A stretch of DNA of 64,000 bases from Pogona vitticeps (lineage: Eukaryota > Chordata > Lepidosauria > Squamata > Agamidae). Location of the stretch: assembly GCF_051106095.1 (NCBI RefSeq), contig NC_135787.1:176697501-176761500 (forward strand). Direction: 5' to 3'. The notes beneath the pieces were generated by a model. That model worked only from the letters and a program-made list of their open reading frames with translations. It was not told the DNA's origin and searched no databases. A program made the position numbers and the translations under genes. Positions 48,219 to 60,202 of the stretch are shown here, one piece after another; the first letter of the stretch is position 1, and every line of letters begins with the position of its first letter.

Positions 48219-48305
48219 GCAGTTACTACAATACTACAGTACTACTTTGCAGTTACTACAATACTACAGTACTATTTTGCAGTTACTACAGTACTAAAAT
48301 ACTGT
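48219..48305. repeat. 30-bp minisatellite, about three units
   Basis: Units start at 48219, 48249 and 48279, an exact period of 30 bases, each beginning gcagttactacaatactaca with minor changes. Because 30 is a multiple of three, it creates a repeating AVTTILQYYF frame, which is an artefact of the period. Confidence 0.9.
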
Positions 48306-48419
48306 TCAGAGTTTCTTTAGGGATAGGAGGGATCCACAGAGATCAGTAATCATGTTTTTCACACATTTTGCGATGCTTGGCACCTCCATTTTGTTTGCTT
48401 TTTAAAGTCAGGTCGGCTG

Positions 48420-48690
48420 TTCTACAAGGATGAGGAGTCCTGGGACTCGCTGTCAAGTTGGACTTGAGTCTCACCAATAACTCAACTCAGGACCGACTTG
48501 GGTTTTTTTATCAATGGCTTGGGCTCGCCTTGTGACTCGGAACCCATCCACCCTTTCCTTTTTTCTGTGGGGAAGAAGCTTGCTTTCTATAGGGACTTGG
48601 GACTTAGAACCTGGTACCAAAGGGACTTGGGACTTAGAACTTGGGAGTTGGGACTCAGACCCAAAGACTTGGCCATCATCCTTGCTGTTC
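48420..48690. repeat. Degenerate gacttggg-rich repeat
   Basis: The words gggacttgggacttagaacc and gggacttgggacttagaact form a 26-base local duplication near 48593-48645, within a longer stretch rich in gactcg and gacttg. It may be a transposon interior; the family is unknown. Confidence 0.45.
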
Positions 48691-48877
48691 TGAATGGAAA
48701 GGGGGACTAGTCTCTGTTAGATTTGTTTTGAAAAGGTAAATTTTCTCCTTGTTTCCTCAAGCCTTGGGCTATTCTAAGACCTATTTGGCCTCATTTTGCT
48801 TGCATAATTATTATAACTCAATAGCTGAGATTTTAGAATATGCTTTGTTGAGATCTCTTTCTCATGTCTCTTTACAG

Positions 48878-48993
48878 GAAGCCTGCATCGGACAAACAGT
48901 GTTCCAGAATATGTGTATAAACTAGATGCCGTTGAAACAGATTTTGCTTCAAGGCCTTCCTTTGGAACTTCATATTATCTCCAGTCTCATCAG
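48878..48993 (+). CDS. PKP2: PKP2 coding exon 2
   Basis: The acceptor is tctctttacag|gaagcctg and the donor is catcag|gtgag. Joined to exon 1 it reads HGSLHRTNSVPEYVYKLDAV, then ETDFASRPSFGTSYYLQSHQ. Human PKP2 has LHRTSSVPEYVYNL at the same place, so the exon is orthologous. The R-T-x-S-V-P context is kept; in human PKP2 the matching serine (Ser82) is reported as a C-TAK1/MARK3 site that creates a 14-3-3 binding motif. Here it would be Ser77, with Arg at -3 and Pro at +2 retained. The exon is 116 nt and ends in phase 0 after codon 108. The part after EYVYKL diverges from the human protein, as expected for the flexible head. Confidence 0.96.
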
Positions 48994-49113
48994 GTGAGAA
49001 ATACTCATTTATAGTTTGTCTTAGACCATTTCCATGATAGTCACCATTCAGAAAGGGCGGGAATTGAGTAGTTAAGTTTTAACAGTATCACATTAATGGA
49101 CATTCAGGTGACT

Positions 49114-49721
49114 ACGGTATTTTTCTGTGTATAAAATGACACTTTTCCCTAAAATAATTAGAGGAAAATTTGAGGGTTGTTTTATACACGGAAGGAGGCA
49201 GTCGCATGCGCACTCAGGCGCCTCTTGCTACCGCCACCACCTCACGGCTTCTCCCCTCCAATGGCTGAGGCAGGAGGAGGAGGAGGAAACGGAGGCAAAG
49301 GAGCATTCACACGTGCTTAGGCGCCTCTTGCTGCTCCCTCCCCCACCTGCCCAATCACCACCTCCAGTGAGACTGACAGGCTTAGCTCATGTTGCCCGCC
49401 TTGTCCCCTCCAGTGGTGGAAGCAGGAGGAGGCAGAGATAGACGCAAGCAAGCACTTACGCGCGCTCGGGCACCTCTTCCTGCTGCCACCACCTCCTCCC
49501 ATGATCTCCTTAGGGCAGGGGACAAGGCAGCGACATGAGCTGGAGGTGAGCCCCAACAGTCGCACTGGAGGAAGTGATCAGGTGGGTAGCGGAGGCAGCA
49601 GCAGGAGGAGGAGACAGTGGTGGAGGAGCAGTTGCCCATTAACTGCTCCTCCGCCTCCATCAAGAGTCAAAATTTAGGGGGTCGTTTTAAACATTGGGGT
49701 ATCGTGTACACTAAAAATATG
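49114..49721. mobile_element. MITE with 'cggtattttt' ends and GC-rich core
   Basis: The left end tacggtatttttctgtgtat and the right end gtacactaaaaatatggcat are inverted repeats. Next to them ccctaaaataattagaggaa and aaaatttagggggtcgtttt are also paired. The core (about 49200-49660) is rich in GGAGGA and CTGCTGCC words, which make long open frames on both strands that are not genes. It resembles the 'tacggtatttttc' class of reptile MITEs. Confidence 0.6.
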
Positions 49722-50235
49722 GCATGTAGCCCAATAGGAGCCCAGAAGAGATGAGAACATGGGAGATGTTTTTATATAAACATTTCCAGCCTCTTGTTGG
49801 ACAACATTTCAGAAGATGTTTTATCTCAAGTGACAGTTTCCCAGTTTAAATGGTCAATATTAAATTCCTTCCATATTGTCTTCAGTGTAACATCAGATTA
49901 TTTTTTTGTTTTCATCATGCAACCAAGCACCTGCAATGAGCTCTGTATAGAGTATATACACATATACATATATGCCTTCTTCAGTCTGGTGCCCTCCATT
50001 TGTGCAAGAGTTGTAGTCGACTACATCTGAAGGGCAGTAGGTTAGGAAAGCCTGAATCACTTGGATGCACATATGAAGACATGTGCACGTGTTGCTTCTT
50101 TGCAAGAGAAGAGAGCTTGTTTATATTTAGTTAGGTGCAGTCTTAACATCTGAGCATGCTTACTTGTTTTTTTTCCTCCCATTTTAGGTACCAAAGGCCA
50201 CATAGACTTCTTACTAGTCTCATAATCCTGGAAAC

Positions 50236-50371
50236 CAGTGGTGCCCAACCTTGGGCCTCCAGATGTTCTTGGACTTCAACTCCCAGAAATCCTAGCCAGC
50301 AGAGATGGTGGTGAAGGCTTCTGGGAGTTGTAGTCCAAGAACATCTGGAGGCCCAAGATTGAGGACCACTG
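50236..50371. mobile_element. Near-palindromic hAT MITE
   Basis: The left arm cagtggtgcccaaccttggg, cctccagatgttcttggact is mirrored by agtccaagaacatctggagg, cccaagattgaggaccactg. The 8-base flanks ctggaaac and ctgtaaac match at 7 of 8. The central part is agccagcagagatggtggtg. Confidence 0.8.
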
Positions 50372-50579
50372 CTGTAAACCAACTTCCTGATCATGTTCAT
50401 AGGGTGGAGAGAGGGAAGTTGGTTTGAATTAACCTGCAAGTCTATCCACTTACCTAGCATTTAGCTTCATTTGACTGAGTAGAGCTTCCAACTGTATAAC
50501 TGGATAAATTCCACCATGAGACAAAGAATTCCATTGTTTTATGTTGGGAAGAATGAACTATGTGTATTGGCATAATTTC

Positions 50580-50725
50580 CAGGGGGTCGTCATGCTAGTT
50601 TGTTTCAGCAAAAGCAAGAGTCATATAGCACCTTAAAGACTAGCAAACTGAATTCCGCTTGTTTCGCAGAATGCAGCTCATTAGATTTAATACATCTTAT
50701 GAAGCCACGTAAACCTATTCGAAAT
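50580..50725 (+). repeat. Dispersed repeat ('gcaccttaaagactaac' type)
   Basis: The words gggggtcgtcatgctagttt, agcaccttaaagactagcaa and cagaatgcagctcattagat recur near 6.7, 36.7 and (reversed) 55.85 kb. Confidence 0.45.
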
Positions 50726-51404
50726 AAAAAACCTGTTAGCCATTAAGATGCCCCAAGACTGTTTGTTGCATGTACTGTTGTATGTTAATTTCAATAAATA
50801 CTGTGATTTTATAAGGACAGAAAAGGATATTGGTTTATAAATGGTAAGCTTTGGGGAAAATGTATTTTTTTTCCTTATACAATCTAGTTGTACCAGGAAG
50901 AAAACTAATCCTTCTTTCAGACACTGGAGCTTTTGATTGTAGAGGAGCCAAGAGGAATTCCGCCTTTGTCTCTGTTTGTCAGGCTCTGTAGACTGAGCCC
51001 ATCTAGTTTGGATTAAGCTAAATACGCCCTAGCTTTTAATTACAGTGTCTGTATTTATCTAATTACTTGCTTTGCCATTCCCTTTTTCCATCATCAGGAG
51101 TCCATTTTGCACCTGCTTAACAGAACTTGTGTTCCAAGACCACGGAATAAAAGATTATTTCATGTAGCTTTCATGCCAGATTACAGCAATAAGCAGCTAT
51201 TCTAGAAAGAGGGTAGACTAAGAACGTAATACAAACCCATAAGGAAATGCCAGGACAAATTTGTTTAAAGCAGCTGAAATACCATGGAAATTGAAAGACT
51301 GCTTGTGGAAAGAGGTAACCCAACCACATGAGAATGACCCTCACAGTGAATGACACACCAGAGATCTGTTGGACAGATGAAATATCTGTTCCAAAATTCT
51401 TGTT

Positions 51405-52025
51405 GTTGTATGCTTGCAAGTCATTTCCGACTTACATTAACCCTATGAATTAATGACCCCCAGGCCTGCTCTAGTACTGGGTCTTTATTGAGTCCATTCA
51501 TTTATGTTAGAACTTCCTCTTTTCCTACTACCTAGTCATTGTAGTTTCTTGTGAGAGTTCAAGTTTGATTTAATCTAGAATCCATTCATTTGTCTTTCTG
51601 GCAGACTGTTCTATCCATAACGTTCTTTTCCAACACTACATATTGAAATAATCAATTTTTCCTGTTAGGTTTTATCGATGTCCACATCTATCCGCCATAA
51701 TCAGGAATATCATAAAATGGATCAACTTGGCCTTGGTTTCCAGCAGCACATCCTTATACTTAAGGATCTTTTCTAGTTCCAGTTACTAATACTACTTATT
51801 TTGATAAGCTCAGTTTAGCCATTGTGGCTTCTGGTAAGAGTCCAAGCTTGATTTTATGTAGAACCCATTCATTTGTTTTTCTGGCAGTGGATTGTATCTA
51901 CAGAACTCTCCACCAATACTACGTGTCAAATGAGACCTTTTTTTTACTAGCTTTCTTCATTGTAAAGTTTTCATATCTATACACAACTGGGAATACCATT
52001 GTTATGGAGAGTTTGTGACAAAAGC
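51405..52025 (-). mobile_element. Two RTE-type LINE pieces in tandem, next to a SINE-like stretch
   Basis: About 51405-51500 (tgcaagtcatttccgactta, cctatgaattaatgaccccc) resembles a reversed Sauria-type SINE. The block 51545-51640 (tttgatttaatctagaatcc, tttctggcagactgttctat) is repeated at 51840-51945 (cttgattttatgtagaaccc, tttctggcagtggattgtat). Both read in reverse as the WxRxALxxPWTARKTNKW-V region of an RTE LINE. They are two overlapping old fragments. Confidence 0.55.
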
Positions 52026-52048
52026 CTGCCTTAATCATGTCTCTAAAT

Positions 52049-52209
52049 CAGTGGTCCCAAATCTTGGGTGGTTCCAAACCTTGGGTCCACAGATGAACTA
52101 CAATCTTGGAGTACAACTCTCAAAAATCTTGAGTGAGCACAGCTAGAGGTGAAAGCTTCTGGGAGTTTTAGTCCAAGGACATCTGGGGACCTAAGGGTAG
52201 GAGCTGCTG
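52049..52209. mobile_element. hAT MITE, diverged
   Basis: The words cagtggtcccaaatcttggg and agtccaaggacatctgggga repeat the 50.24-kb MITE. The flanks ctctaaat and ctttagat match at 6 of 8. A partial duplication of the left arm (ggttccaaaccttgggtcca) follows the first. Confidence 0.6.
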
Positions 52210-52744
52210 CTTTAGATCAGCTGATATTCTCTGCAAAGCTGCTGCTGAAATCCTCCAAAGGGCTGCTTGTCTCCAAGAAATAGGGACATATCCAGCCAAT
52301 ATCATATTAACTCTTTTTGAGCTTCCAGGCCTGAATCAATCCCTGAGCCCTGTTTATTGAAGAAAGTGTATCTTTCATGTTCTCAAGGACTGTGCTGAAA
52401 ATAGGAATCAGCTCGCACATTTCTACTGACATAAATGCATGTCTCAGTAAGAAGTACTGTACACTGCTGGACATATATTTTATGTCCTCTTAAAATATCT
52501 GAAATGTATTTCCCCATAACCAAAAACATTCGGAATTAAATATTTGGCTGGGGAGAGCATTCTGTAAAACGCCCTAGTGTTATTCAAACTTTACGTTCAG
52601 AGTGTTACTCTGAATTTGTTTTTAATAGGATACTTCTAGATATTTTAAGACGTAAGTCAACAGTATGCAATTTCCATCCATGTATATATGTATGTTTCAG
52701 GACATTAATTTTGTTTGTTTTGTCCTTGTTTGTTTGCTAAACAG

Positions 52745-53433
52745 ATAGGCTCCCAAGGCAGTTATGAAAATGGCTGGGGACCTAGAATCCTATCGTATAA
52801 TGCCCACAGAGCGATGGAAGAGAAGTTTCAAAGGCAGCCATTGAAGAGATTAGAAATTTCACCTGACGGCAGTCATGACAAGCTGGCTTTCTTCCAAAAC
52901 GACATCCTGTACAACAGGGCGCCTACCATAAGGCATGGAGAAAGCAAGAGATCCAGTGTCATGGCCCCAAGGTATGCTCGCTCTGAGATACTTGGCTACA
53001 CAAGCAACCACACTCCCCCTAGAGGCTACAGTATGCAAAGACATTTCTACATTGGGTCGGCTAATGAAACTGCAGTTGACAGTGCCCCCAACAGCCCGGG
53101 GATGCCCATCTACCAGCGAATTGGGAACAGTCGGAGCATGAACAACCTCATGGAGAAAGAGAGTTACCTGACTTCTGGTTCTGCCACAGGACAAGTCCGA
53201 AATTCCGTCGGTTTCCAAGCAGGGCCACAGAACAAGCAGTTTCTGAAGTCCAGCTGGCATCAGAGCACCTTCAGGTCACAGAACGCAAAAGAGGCCTCTC
53301 AGCCAACTTCACTCACCAGCACCACAGCTGAGGCAGGTGGGAAGAGGATGACAATGACTGCAGCTATGGCCGCAGCTGCAGGAAATGGTTTCGTAGAACA
53401 ACAGAAGATAGCCCCCACTGGATCACAACTAGG
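52745..53433 (+). CDS. PKP2: PKP2 coding exon 3 (main part of the head domain)
   Basis: The acceptor is tttgctaaacag|ataggc and the donor is ctagg|gtgagt. It adds 229 codons and two bases; the split codon is Gly338. Human-like words include QPLKRLEISPDGSHD (human HPLRRLEISPDSSPE), PRYARSEILG (human PPRYARSEIVG), RQRHF-like MQRHFYIGSANETAVDSAPN, GNSRSMNNLMEKESYLTSGS (human [20 protein letters not shown]), VGQV-like TGQVRN, KSSWHQSTF (human RSSWHQSSF) and TGSQLG at the end. Only this serine-rich, basic head is encoded here. In known plakophilins it recruits desmoplakin and binds desmosomal cadherins. The choice of ..agg|gtgag with two bases left over is forced by the frame of exon 4. Confidence 0.97.
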
Positions 53434-53580
53434 GTGAGTTTTAACATATGTGTGCACTGTTATTATCAGGAAAAGTTACTTATTTGGACTACAGCTCCCA
53501 TAATCCCCCAGTCATCATGGCCATTGGGCTTTTGCAGTCCCTAAAGCACTGAAATTTGGCTTATGTGTCTGCTGTGTATA

Positions 53581-53924
53581 AAGGTAAAGGTAAAGGTTCC
53601 CCTTGACATTTAGTTCAGTCATGTCCGACTCTAGAGGGTGGTGCTCATCTCTGTCTCCAGGCTGTAGAGACAGCATTTGTCCGTAGACAGTTTCCGTGGT
53701 CATGTGGCCAGCGCGAATAGACACGGAACACCGTTATCTTCCCACTGTGGTGGTACCTATTTATCTACTCGCATTTACATGCTTTCAAACTGCTAGGTTG
53801 GCAGGAGCTGGGACAAGCGACGGGAGCTCACTCTGTCGTGTGGATTTGATCTTATGACTGCTGGTCTTCTGACCCTGCAGCACAGAGGCTTCTGCGGTTT
53901 AACCTGCAGCGCCACCACGTCCCC
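53581..53924 (-). mobile_element. Squamate tRNA-derived SINE
   Basis: Reverse of the 23.9-kb copy: it starts aaggtaaaggtaaaggttcc, has gtcatgtccgactctagagg, gtcatgtggccagcgcgaat and aactgctaggttggcaggag, and ends aacctgcagcgccaccacgt. It is nearly full length. The tail repeats (aaaggt)n. Confidence 0.85.
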
Positions 53925-54976
53925 TATATACTGTATTATAGATTGTACACTGTCTTCCAAAAGTCAGAGATACACATTCATTTCAGAAGTGATTGAGACT
54001 CTGTATTGTTTTCACAGTGAGCTTTTGACTCATTCCATTCCCCTGAGTTTGACTGCATGATGTTGCGTGCCCAGGAATTAAGTTTGCAGCTGTTAAGCTA
54101 TACAGTATCAGGACGACAGAAGGGGGTTATTCATGATATCAGGGAGAACAGGTCCTGTGAAGTGAATGGCTTATGACAAGCATAAGCACAGAACTGAACA
54201 TAACGGTTGAATTATTGAGTTGACTGCAGTGTTTGCTAAAAGGGGATGCATTCCAGGTAACTCAGTACAGACAGAAGCAGCTGAGCTGATATCATGATTT
54301 TTGCTACTGCTGAGGAATTATAGGGGAACTGGATAGGACTGAGAAGAGCTGCTTGGTTTGAAACAGTAATTTGCCATTATTTAAGACATATCCCATAGGT
54401 CAACTTCTTCCTCTTGCTCACCTATGTGGCAGGGACAGGCCCAAGACATTCTGCTACCTGATGAAATCAGGATGTCACCACCTTTCACCACCACCACCAC
54501 CACCCACACACTTTATTTCTGTGTTCAGAAGCTGACCAATTGGTAGCTGTCTCTTATTGGCTGACAGGAAAACATTTAAAATGTTCATTTGAGATAATAA
54601 GAGAAGATAAGAACAAGACATACTGGAAGAGGCAATAGACAGGAAATGTTGAAGATAGTAGGAAAAGAGGAAGCATAACTTTATTGAATTGACTCAGTTG
54701 AGGAAGCTGCAGCACTTTGTTTGCAAGGCCAGAGCAGAGCTATTATAGGACCTTTGGGATGTCATTAATTTACAGAGTCACCATAAATTGCAAGCAACTT
54801 AACAACACAGAGAGGAAGCCTTCATTCCCCGAGTCACTCTGCATGAGACCTTCTCTGAAAGGTTAACTGAATGCATTAGCATGAAACCAGCAATCCTTGG
54901 GGGGGGGAGTCCTGTTATTACATGCAGTCAGCCTGTACCATCATTTTGTAACTGTGTCACAAGCTGCGTTGTGTAA

Positions 54977-55322
<346 letters not shown>

Positions 55323-55670
55323 ACATTTCAATTTGTGGCTGAAAGTGTATGGCTAATAGACCAGTCTTTCCAGCCAGGGGTCAGGACGCCCAAGGGGGTC
55401 ACAAAACATTTTCCGGGGAGGTTGTGCGTCACCACATATGTGTGGTAGCCCTTGTTAAATCATTTCTTTCTTGACCTTTTAGAGCAGGATATTAAAGTTA
55501 GTGTCAAAGTTTCCCCCTTTGGGGGGAAAAAAACAAAGCCTCTACTTTCTGAGAAGGGATGAGTTTATCTCCAATAAAATTCCTTTTTATGCAAATATGG
55601 TCTGGGGGGTTGCAGCTACTATAAAAAGCAGCCATAACTCAAAAAAGTTTGGCAAGCACTATAATAAGTG

Positions 55671-55832
55671 TACTGCCTGAAATCCTGTTGCTCAGCATAG
55701 TAAATCACGACTAGAATAGGCCCTCTGAATTAGTGGCGATTTGGTGAGTCAGCCTCTCTGTCCTTTCGACTGATTCAGTGGACCTACTCTAGTTGCGACT
55801 TACTATGCTGAGCAACAGGATTTCAGCCAGTA
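55671..55832. mobile_element. Near-palindromic TA-flanked MITE
   Basis: The left arm ctgcctgaaatcctgttgct, cagcatagtaaatcacgact, agaataggccctctgaatta is matched in reverse by gattcagtggacctactcta, gttgcgacttactatgctga, gcaacaggatttcagccag. The arms are about 60 bases with few differences, and the loop is about 40 bases. TA stands at both ends. An RNA or single strand would fold into a long hairpin. Confidence 0.75.
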
Positions 55833-55834
55833 TA

Positions 55835-55890
55835 TCTATTAGTCTTTAAGGTGCCACAATATTCTTCCTTTTTTATCTTGTTGGAGAGAG
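55835..55890 (-). repeat. Dispersed repeat fragment
   Basis: The words ctattagtctttaaggtgcc and acaatattcttcctttttta are the reverse of the 'gcaccttaaagactaac' repeat. Confidence 0.4.
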
Positions 55891-55973
55891 TTATATATAG
55901 TCTGGACAAGAACTAGTCATGGATCACAGTGGCATTTCTGGGCTTACTATATGTTCCATGTTTAACCCTCCAG

Positions 55974-56109
55974 GAATCAAGAACAGGAGATGACTCTGGA
56001 GCGTGCAGTAAATATATTGCAGACTGAAAACGCCATGTCCCCCCGAGTCCTTGCAGCAATCGTTTTTATACAGCATGAGAGCTTCCAAAGGGCAGAAGCC
56101 AGAAGGAAG
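55974..56109 (+). CDS. PKP2: PKP2 coding exon 4 (entry to armadillo repeats)
   Basis: The acceptor is aaccctccag|gaatc and the donor is aggaag|gtgaga. The first base completes Gly338; then 45 codons read NQEQEMTLERAVNILQTENA and SPRVLAAIVFIQHESFQRAE, ending ARRK. Human PKP2 has GNADMEMTLERAVSMLEA and FIQHECFQKSEARKRV here. This is the start of the first armadillo repeat, whose helices bind partner peptides. The exon is 136 nt and ends in phase 0 at codon 383. The following exon (human VNQLRGILKLLQLL) is not present in the remaining 7.9 kb, so the gene continues to the right. Confidence 0.97.
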
Positions 56110-59100
56110 GTGAGATACAGCTTTCTCATTTTGGAGAATACGTTTGCTTGGGAAGCGTTGCAGTATGTAGCCGGTATGGGACTCGTGGCAGACCTATATT
56201 TTGGCGGCCCTGAAGCTTGAACTATTATAAAAGCCCCTTGGTAACCAGCAAACAAGGTCTGGGTAAACACTGTTACCTTCTTCAGTGGGGTTGTTACATG
56301 ACAGATTACCAGAATTGTTTTTTTAAAAATGTGAACTAAAGCTGCTTCCAGGAGTTAGGGGCCTTGAAGCTTAAACTTCATTAGCTTCATAGTAGATCTC
56401 CCTCTGTATGGGACTAAGATTCACAGAGGGTGAAAGGACATTCTGAACCATGTTCTCTGTGAATATTCATCCATCTCAGTTGGGCCCCTTGTTACACTGT
56501 TATTATTGGCCTTTAAAACCCTAACCTGTTTGAATCCAAGTTTCTTGAAGGACTCCTGTCACTCATACCTCTGTCCATACTGTAAAATCAACATGGAATG
56601 ACTTTCTTCTGCACAAACCTGTCAAAGTAAACTGGCACCCAAAAGGTGAAGCTAGCCAGGACATTATATACATTTTATACAGGGATTGGTATCAAGTGTC
56701 TGAAAAGGCATAGTTTGGCATGTGATCCATTCACCATAATTGTAATCAGCAGAACTCCCACAGATAAGAGTTAATTGACACCATGCACACTTCAAAACAA
56801 TCACTTCAAACTGATTACACTGTTTCAGTCATTGCAACTTGTGATCCTCTAGAGATGTTGTTGGATGGCAACTCCCATCATCCCTCACCATTAGGTAGGG
56901 CTAATCGGAAACCACTTGGGAAGCTCCAGAGTGCCCAGCCTAGTTAAGTAGAGTCAAGATAACAATTCTTTAAGTGGACAAGATAACATCACAGGTGTAT
57001 GTAGAAACAGAACCTGAAAAAAATTATTTTTTGGACTATAATTCCTCAAACTTTTCCAAGTTCTGTTTAAAACCACCAGCAGTTTCACTTAAGTGGGAAT
57101 ATAAATACAAATTCATTTAGCATTTCACAGGATAGAGCAGTTTATAGAGATACGAGGGAGGAAAGGCCGTAGAGGGACTCTTGGATAGGCAGCTTCCTCC
57201 TCCAAGGATTAAGCTGAGCAAAGACTCTGCTAGCCTTGAAGCTCAAGAATTCTGTGGTCCCAAAATGTTTATTGTGTTTATGCATTTTTAGCGGGAACAA
57301 ACTTCATGTACCTGAACAGGTATCTGATAAAGTCTAATTCAAGGGATGGATGTTTTTAGAACTGTTCATCTCATGGGATTTACTGTATACCATAATAGGA
57401 GAGATATAGTTAGGCCGAGCTATTTCTCTCCATGGCCAACACAAGGTATTTTGCTCTATGGGGCACAGGATGAGACACCTATGCATGCACACGCACAGAC
57501 AGCCACACAATTCCGTTTGCAGAAATGAATTGTGTTTGACCTTAGCAAAGGGGCAGTGACCTCCACTGTAAATGACAGTAGCAAGGAAATTTATGGAGGA
57601 ATTAAGGCATACATTGTGATGCACAGCTGTATCCTTTCACAGAGGGAGATGGCCAGGAGGTTCAGGAGAAACAGATAAGGAGATGTTGTTGCTGCATCTT
57701 CCACCTGAGGCTGTTGTTTCTTTCTTCCCAATGGTAGGGCCGGCCGCTCTCCTGTGCAAAACAAGATGTCCTCGCTTCACCCAGAGATTTAGACTGGATT
57801 GTCTTTGAAACACTTCAGCCCTCATAAGTCCGTTTATTATTCCACTCCTATATTTAGTCTTACTAATACCTGTGAAAATGTCTGAAGTGCTTGCATAAAA
57901 GCTTAAAGTAATTTAGATAGCACTATCAAATATCTTTGGTATGAGACACAGACCACTTCTGTATCTCAGTTACTGATTATACCATATCAAGAAGGGGGAA
58001 ATGCTGATCATAGTAAACCATTAAGTATTTGCCAAGCAAGCTCTTTAAAGAGTCTTCTTTTGTTTGTTTGTTTGTTTAAAATCTGCACCTTCAGCCAGAA
58101 CATGCTTTATCTAAGCTGGAAAAATGCTGCTAAGCAGAGACCATTAGCCCATTTCTATGCAAAGGTCTGATTTACCAAGGTTTATTCTCCATAACCGTTA
58201 ATATTCACTGACATGTGGATTTGTAAAAGTCTTCCACCTATTGCTGGTAAATTAAAAACTAAAAGAGAAGCCATATCCAGCAATAGTCTTCAGTTCTTCA
58301 TATACACTTTTTGTCTCCATGTAGAATAATGGGCCTGTGCCTATTTTTACTGCTATTTGTTGCAAAAACCAAAAGAAAACAAAGGTATTGTAACATGTTT
58401 GAGACAACCCCTCTGGGAACTTTTATTTTTAGTCATCAATGTTGTCCTTTTCTGGTTAAGCATGCATTTTCTTTCTGTCTGCCTTCGCTTTCATTCTTGA
58501 TTTCTTTCTCTCTTGCAGCATGCTTAATCTACACAGTACGATGGAAAGGGCCAAATATTACTACGTATTATAAATGGGTTAACGCTTAGGCTACATACAT
58601 AGATGATAACTGGAATTTTAGCAAACTTCAGAAAATTTACTTTTTCTGGGTTACCAGAATCTCCCAGCCTCTGCTGGCTGAGGGGACACTGGGACCTGTA
58701 GTATGCAGAAGTACCTCATCCAAGCTCAGAGTTATATGGCCAGCCCAAGATATTTTATTCAGGCGCATTCCGAGATAGTTTGCTGCCTGATGCAAGGGAA
58801 TAAAAAGGGAGGAGCCGTCTGGCCGAAAGAAAAAAATAAATGCAAGGGCATTTATAGGCGACTCAAAAAACATTTTTAAAGAATACGATCTGCAGATTTT
58901 CATGGGTAAATCCCACTTCTTCAAGGCAAAGTTCCAAAAGTTCATGGCCAGATGGATTATGCCAGGAAAGTTACTCTTAGACGTAAATTCCAAAAGTTCT
59001 TAGGAAGATGGATTTCACTAGGCAGTCTTTCTTAGATGGAAGCAGGAAGGTTGTTTAAACTTACAGTTCAGGCTGCTGTGGATTGGATTTCACACCCGTT

Positions 59101-59876
59101 CTTCAAACAAAGGGGCACAGATCATGGGCAAACACCTCTGGCCCTTCATGTTTCTGCTTGCCTGGGAAGTAGAGGTGAACAAAGGACAATTCCATTCTAC
59201 CTGCAAGCTAGACGTTTGCATCTTATTTCCACATTTGTGACAGGATAGTATCCTGAACCATGCCTAAAGGCTGCTGGTATTGCACGCCCAGTTCTGTCTC
59301 TCAGGATCTTCCTACCTACTCCCATCCCCTGCCATCTGTCGCGGCTGCCTCACTCAACCTCACGAGAGGACCAGGTTTTAGGGATGTCGCACTAAAGGAA
59401 ACAGAGATGTGAGGGAGTTCCCCTTTCGATGGATCTTGAGAAAAACAGAAGAAAATAAGCACTTGCAGTTTTGTAGACTTGGCCAGAAATAACAGGAAAG
59501 TCTAGTGCTAGAATTTCATGAACTTCTGGCTGTATAAGATGATGTTGTCCACCAGAGAGGCTATTGCAATATGTAAGTTTTGACTAAAATATATTTTATT
59601 TACTATAAACAGCTGTTTAGAAAGAAGCTATTTGCAAATCTAATATGTGTGATTTTACAAAAACTGGCTAGCATCTATGATAGCTTTCTCTGAAATTAAG
59701 CCTTTTCGGGTTGTTTAAATATTTTTTGCTGCTGTATTCCTCTTCTTCTTCCTCTTACGTAGAACATGATAGACTTTGTAGCCCCAGCTTCAACCTGCTG
59801 TAATATAACATTATTTTGTTGTTTGGATGCTGGTATACTAGCATTGTGGGCAAATCTAGTCATGCAGGTGCTTAGG

Positions 59877-60202
<326 letters not shown>

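Larger units (their letters stand above)
48994..52744 (+). other. PKP2: PKP2 intron 2 (3.75 kb)
   Basis: It runs from gtgaga to tttgctaaacag. It contains a MITE with a GC-rich core, two hAT MITEs, RTE pieces and old repeats. About 50.75-51.4 kb has no recognised feature. Confidence 0.9.

Noticed and set aside
48093-48320. Repeating AVTTILQYYF peptide
   Set aside because: It is caused by the 30-base minisatellite, whose period is a multiple of three.
49127-49663. Several frames of 80-104 codons on both strands
   Set aside because: They fall in the GC-rich core of a MITE and show Pro, Arg and Ser runs typical of GGA/CTG triplets.
58311-58589. Candidate PKP2 exon 5
   Set aside because: The frame reads MSPCRIMGLCLFLLLFVAKT, with no likeness to the expected armadillo wording (VNQLRGILKLL).
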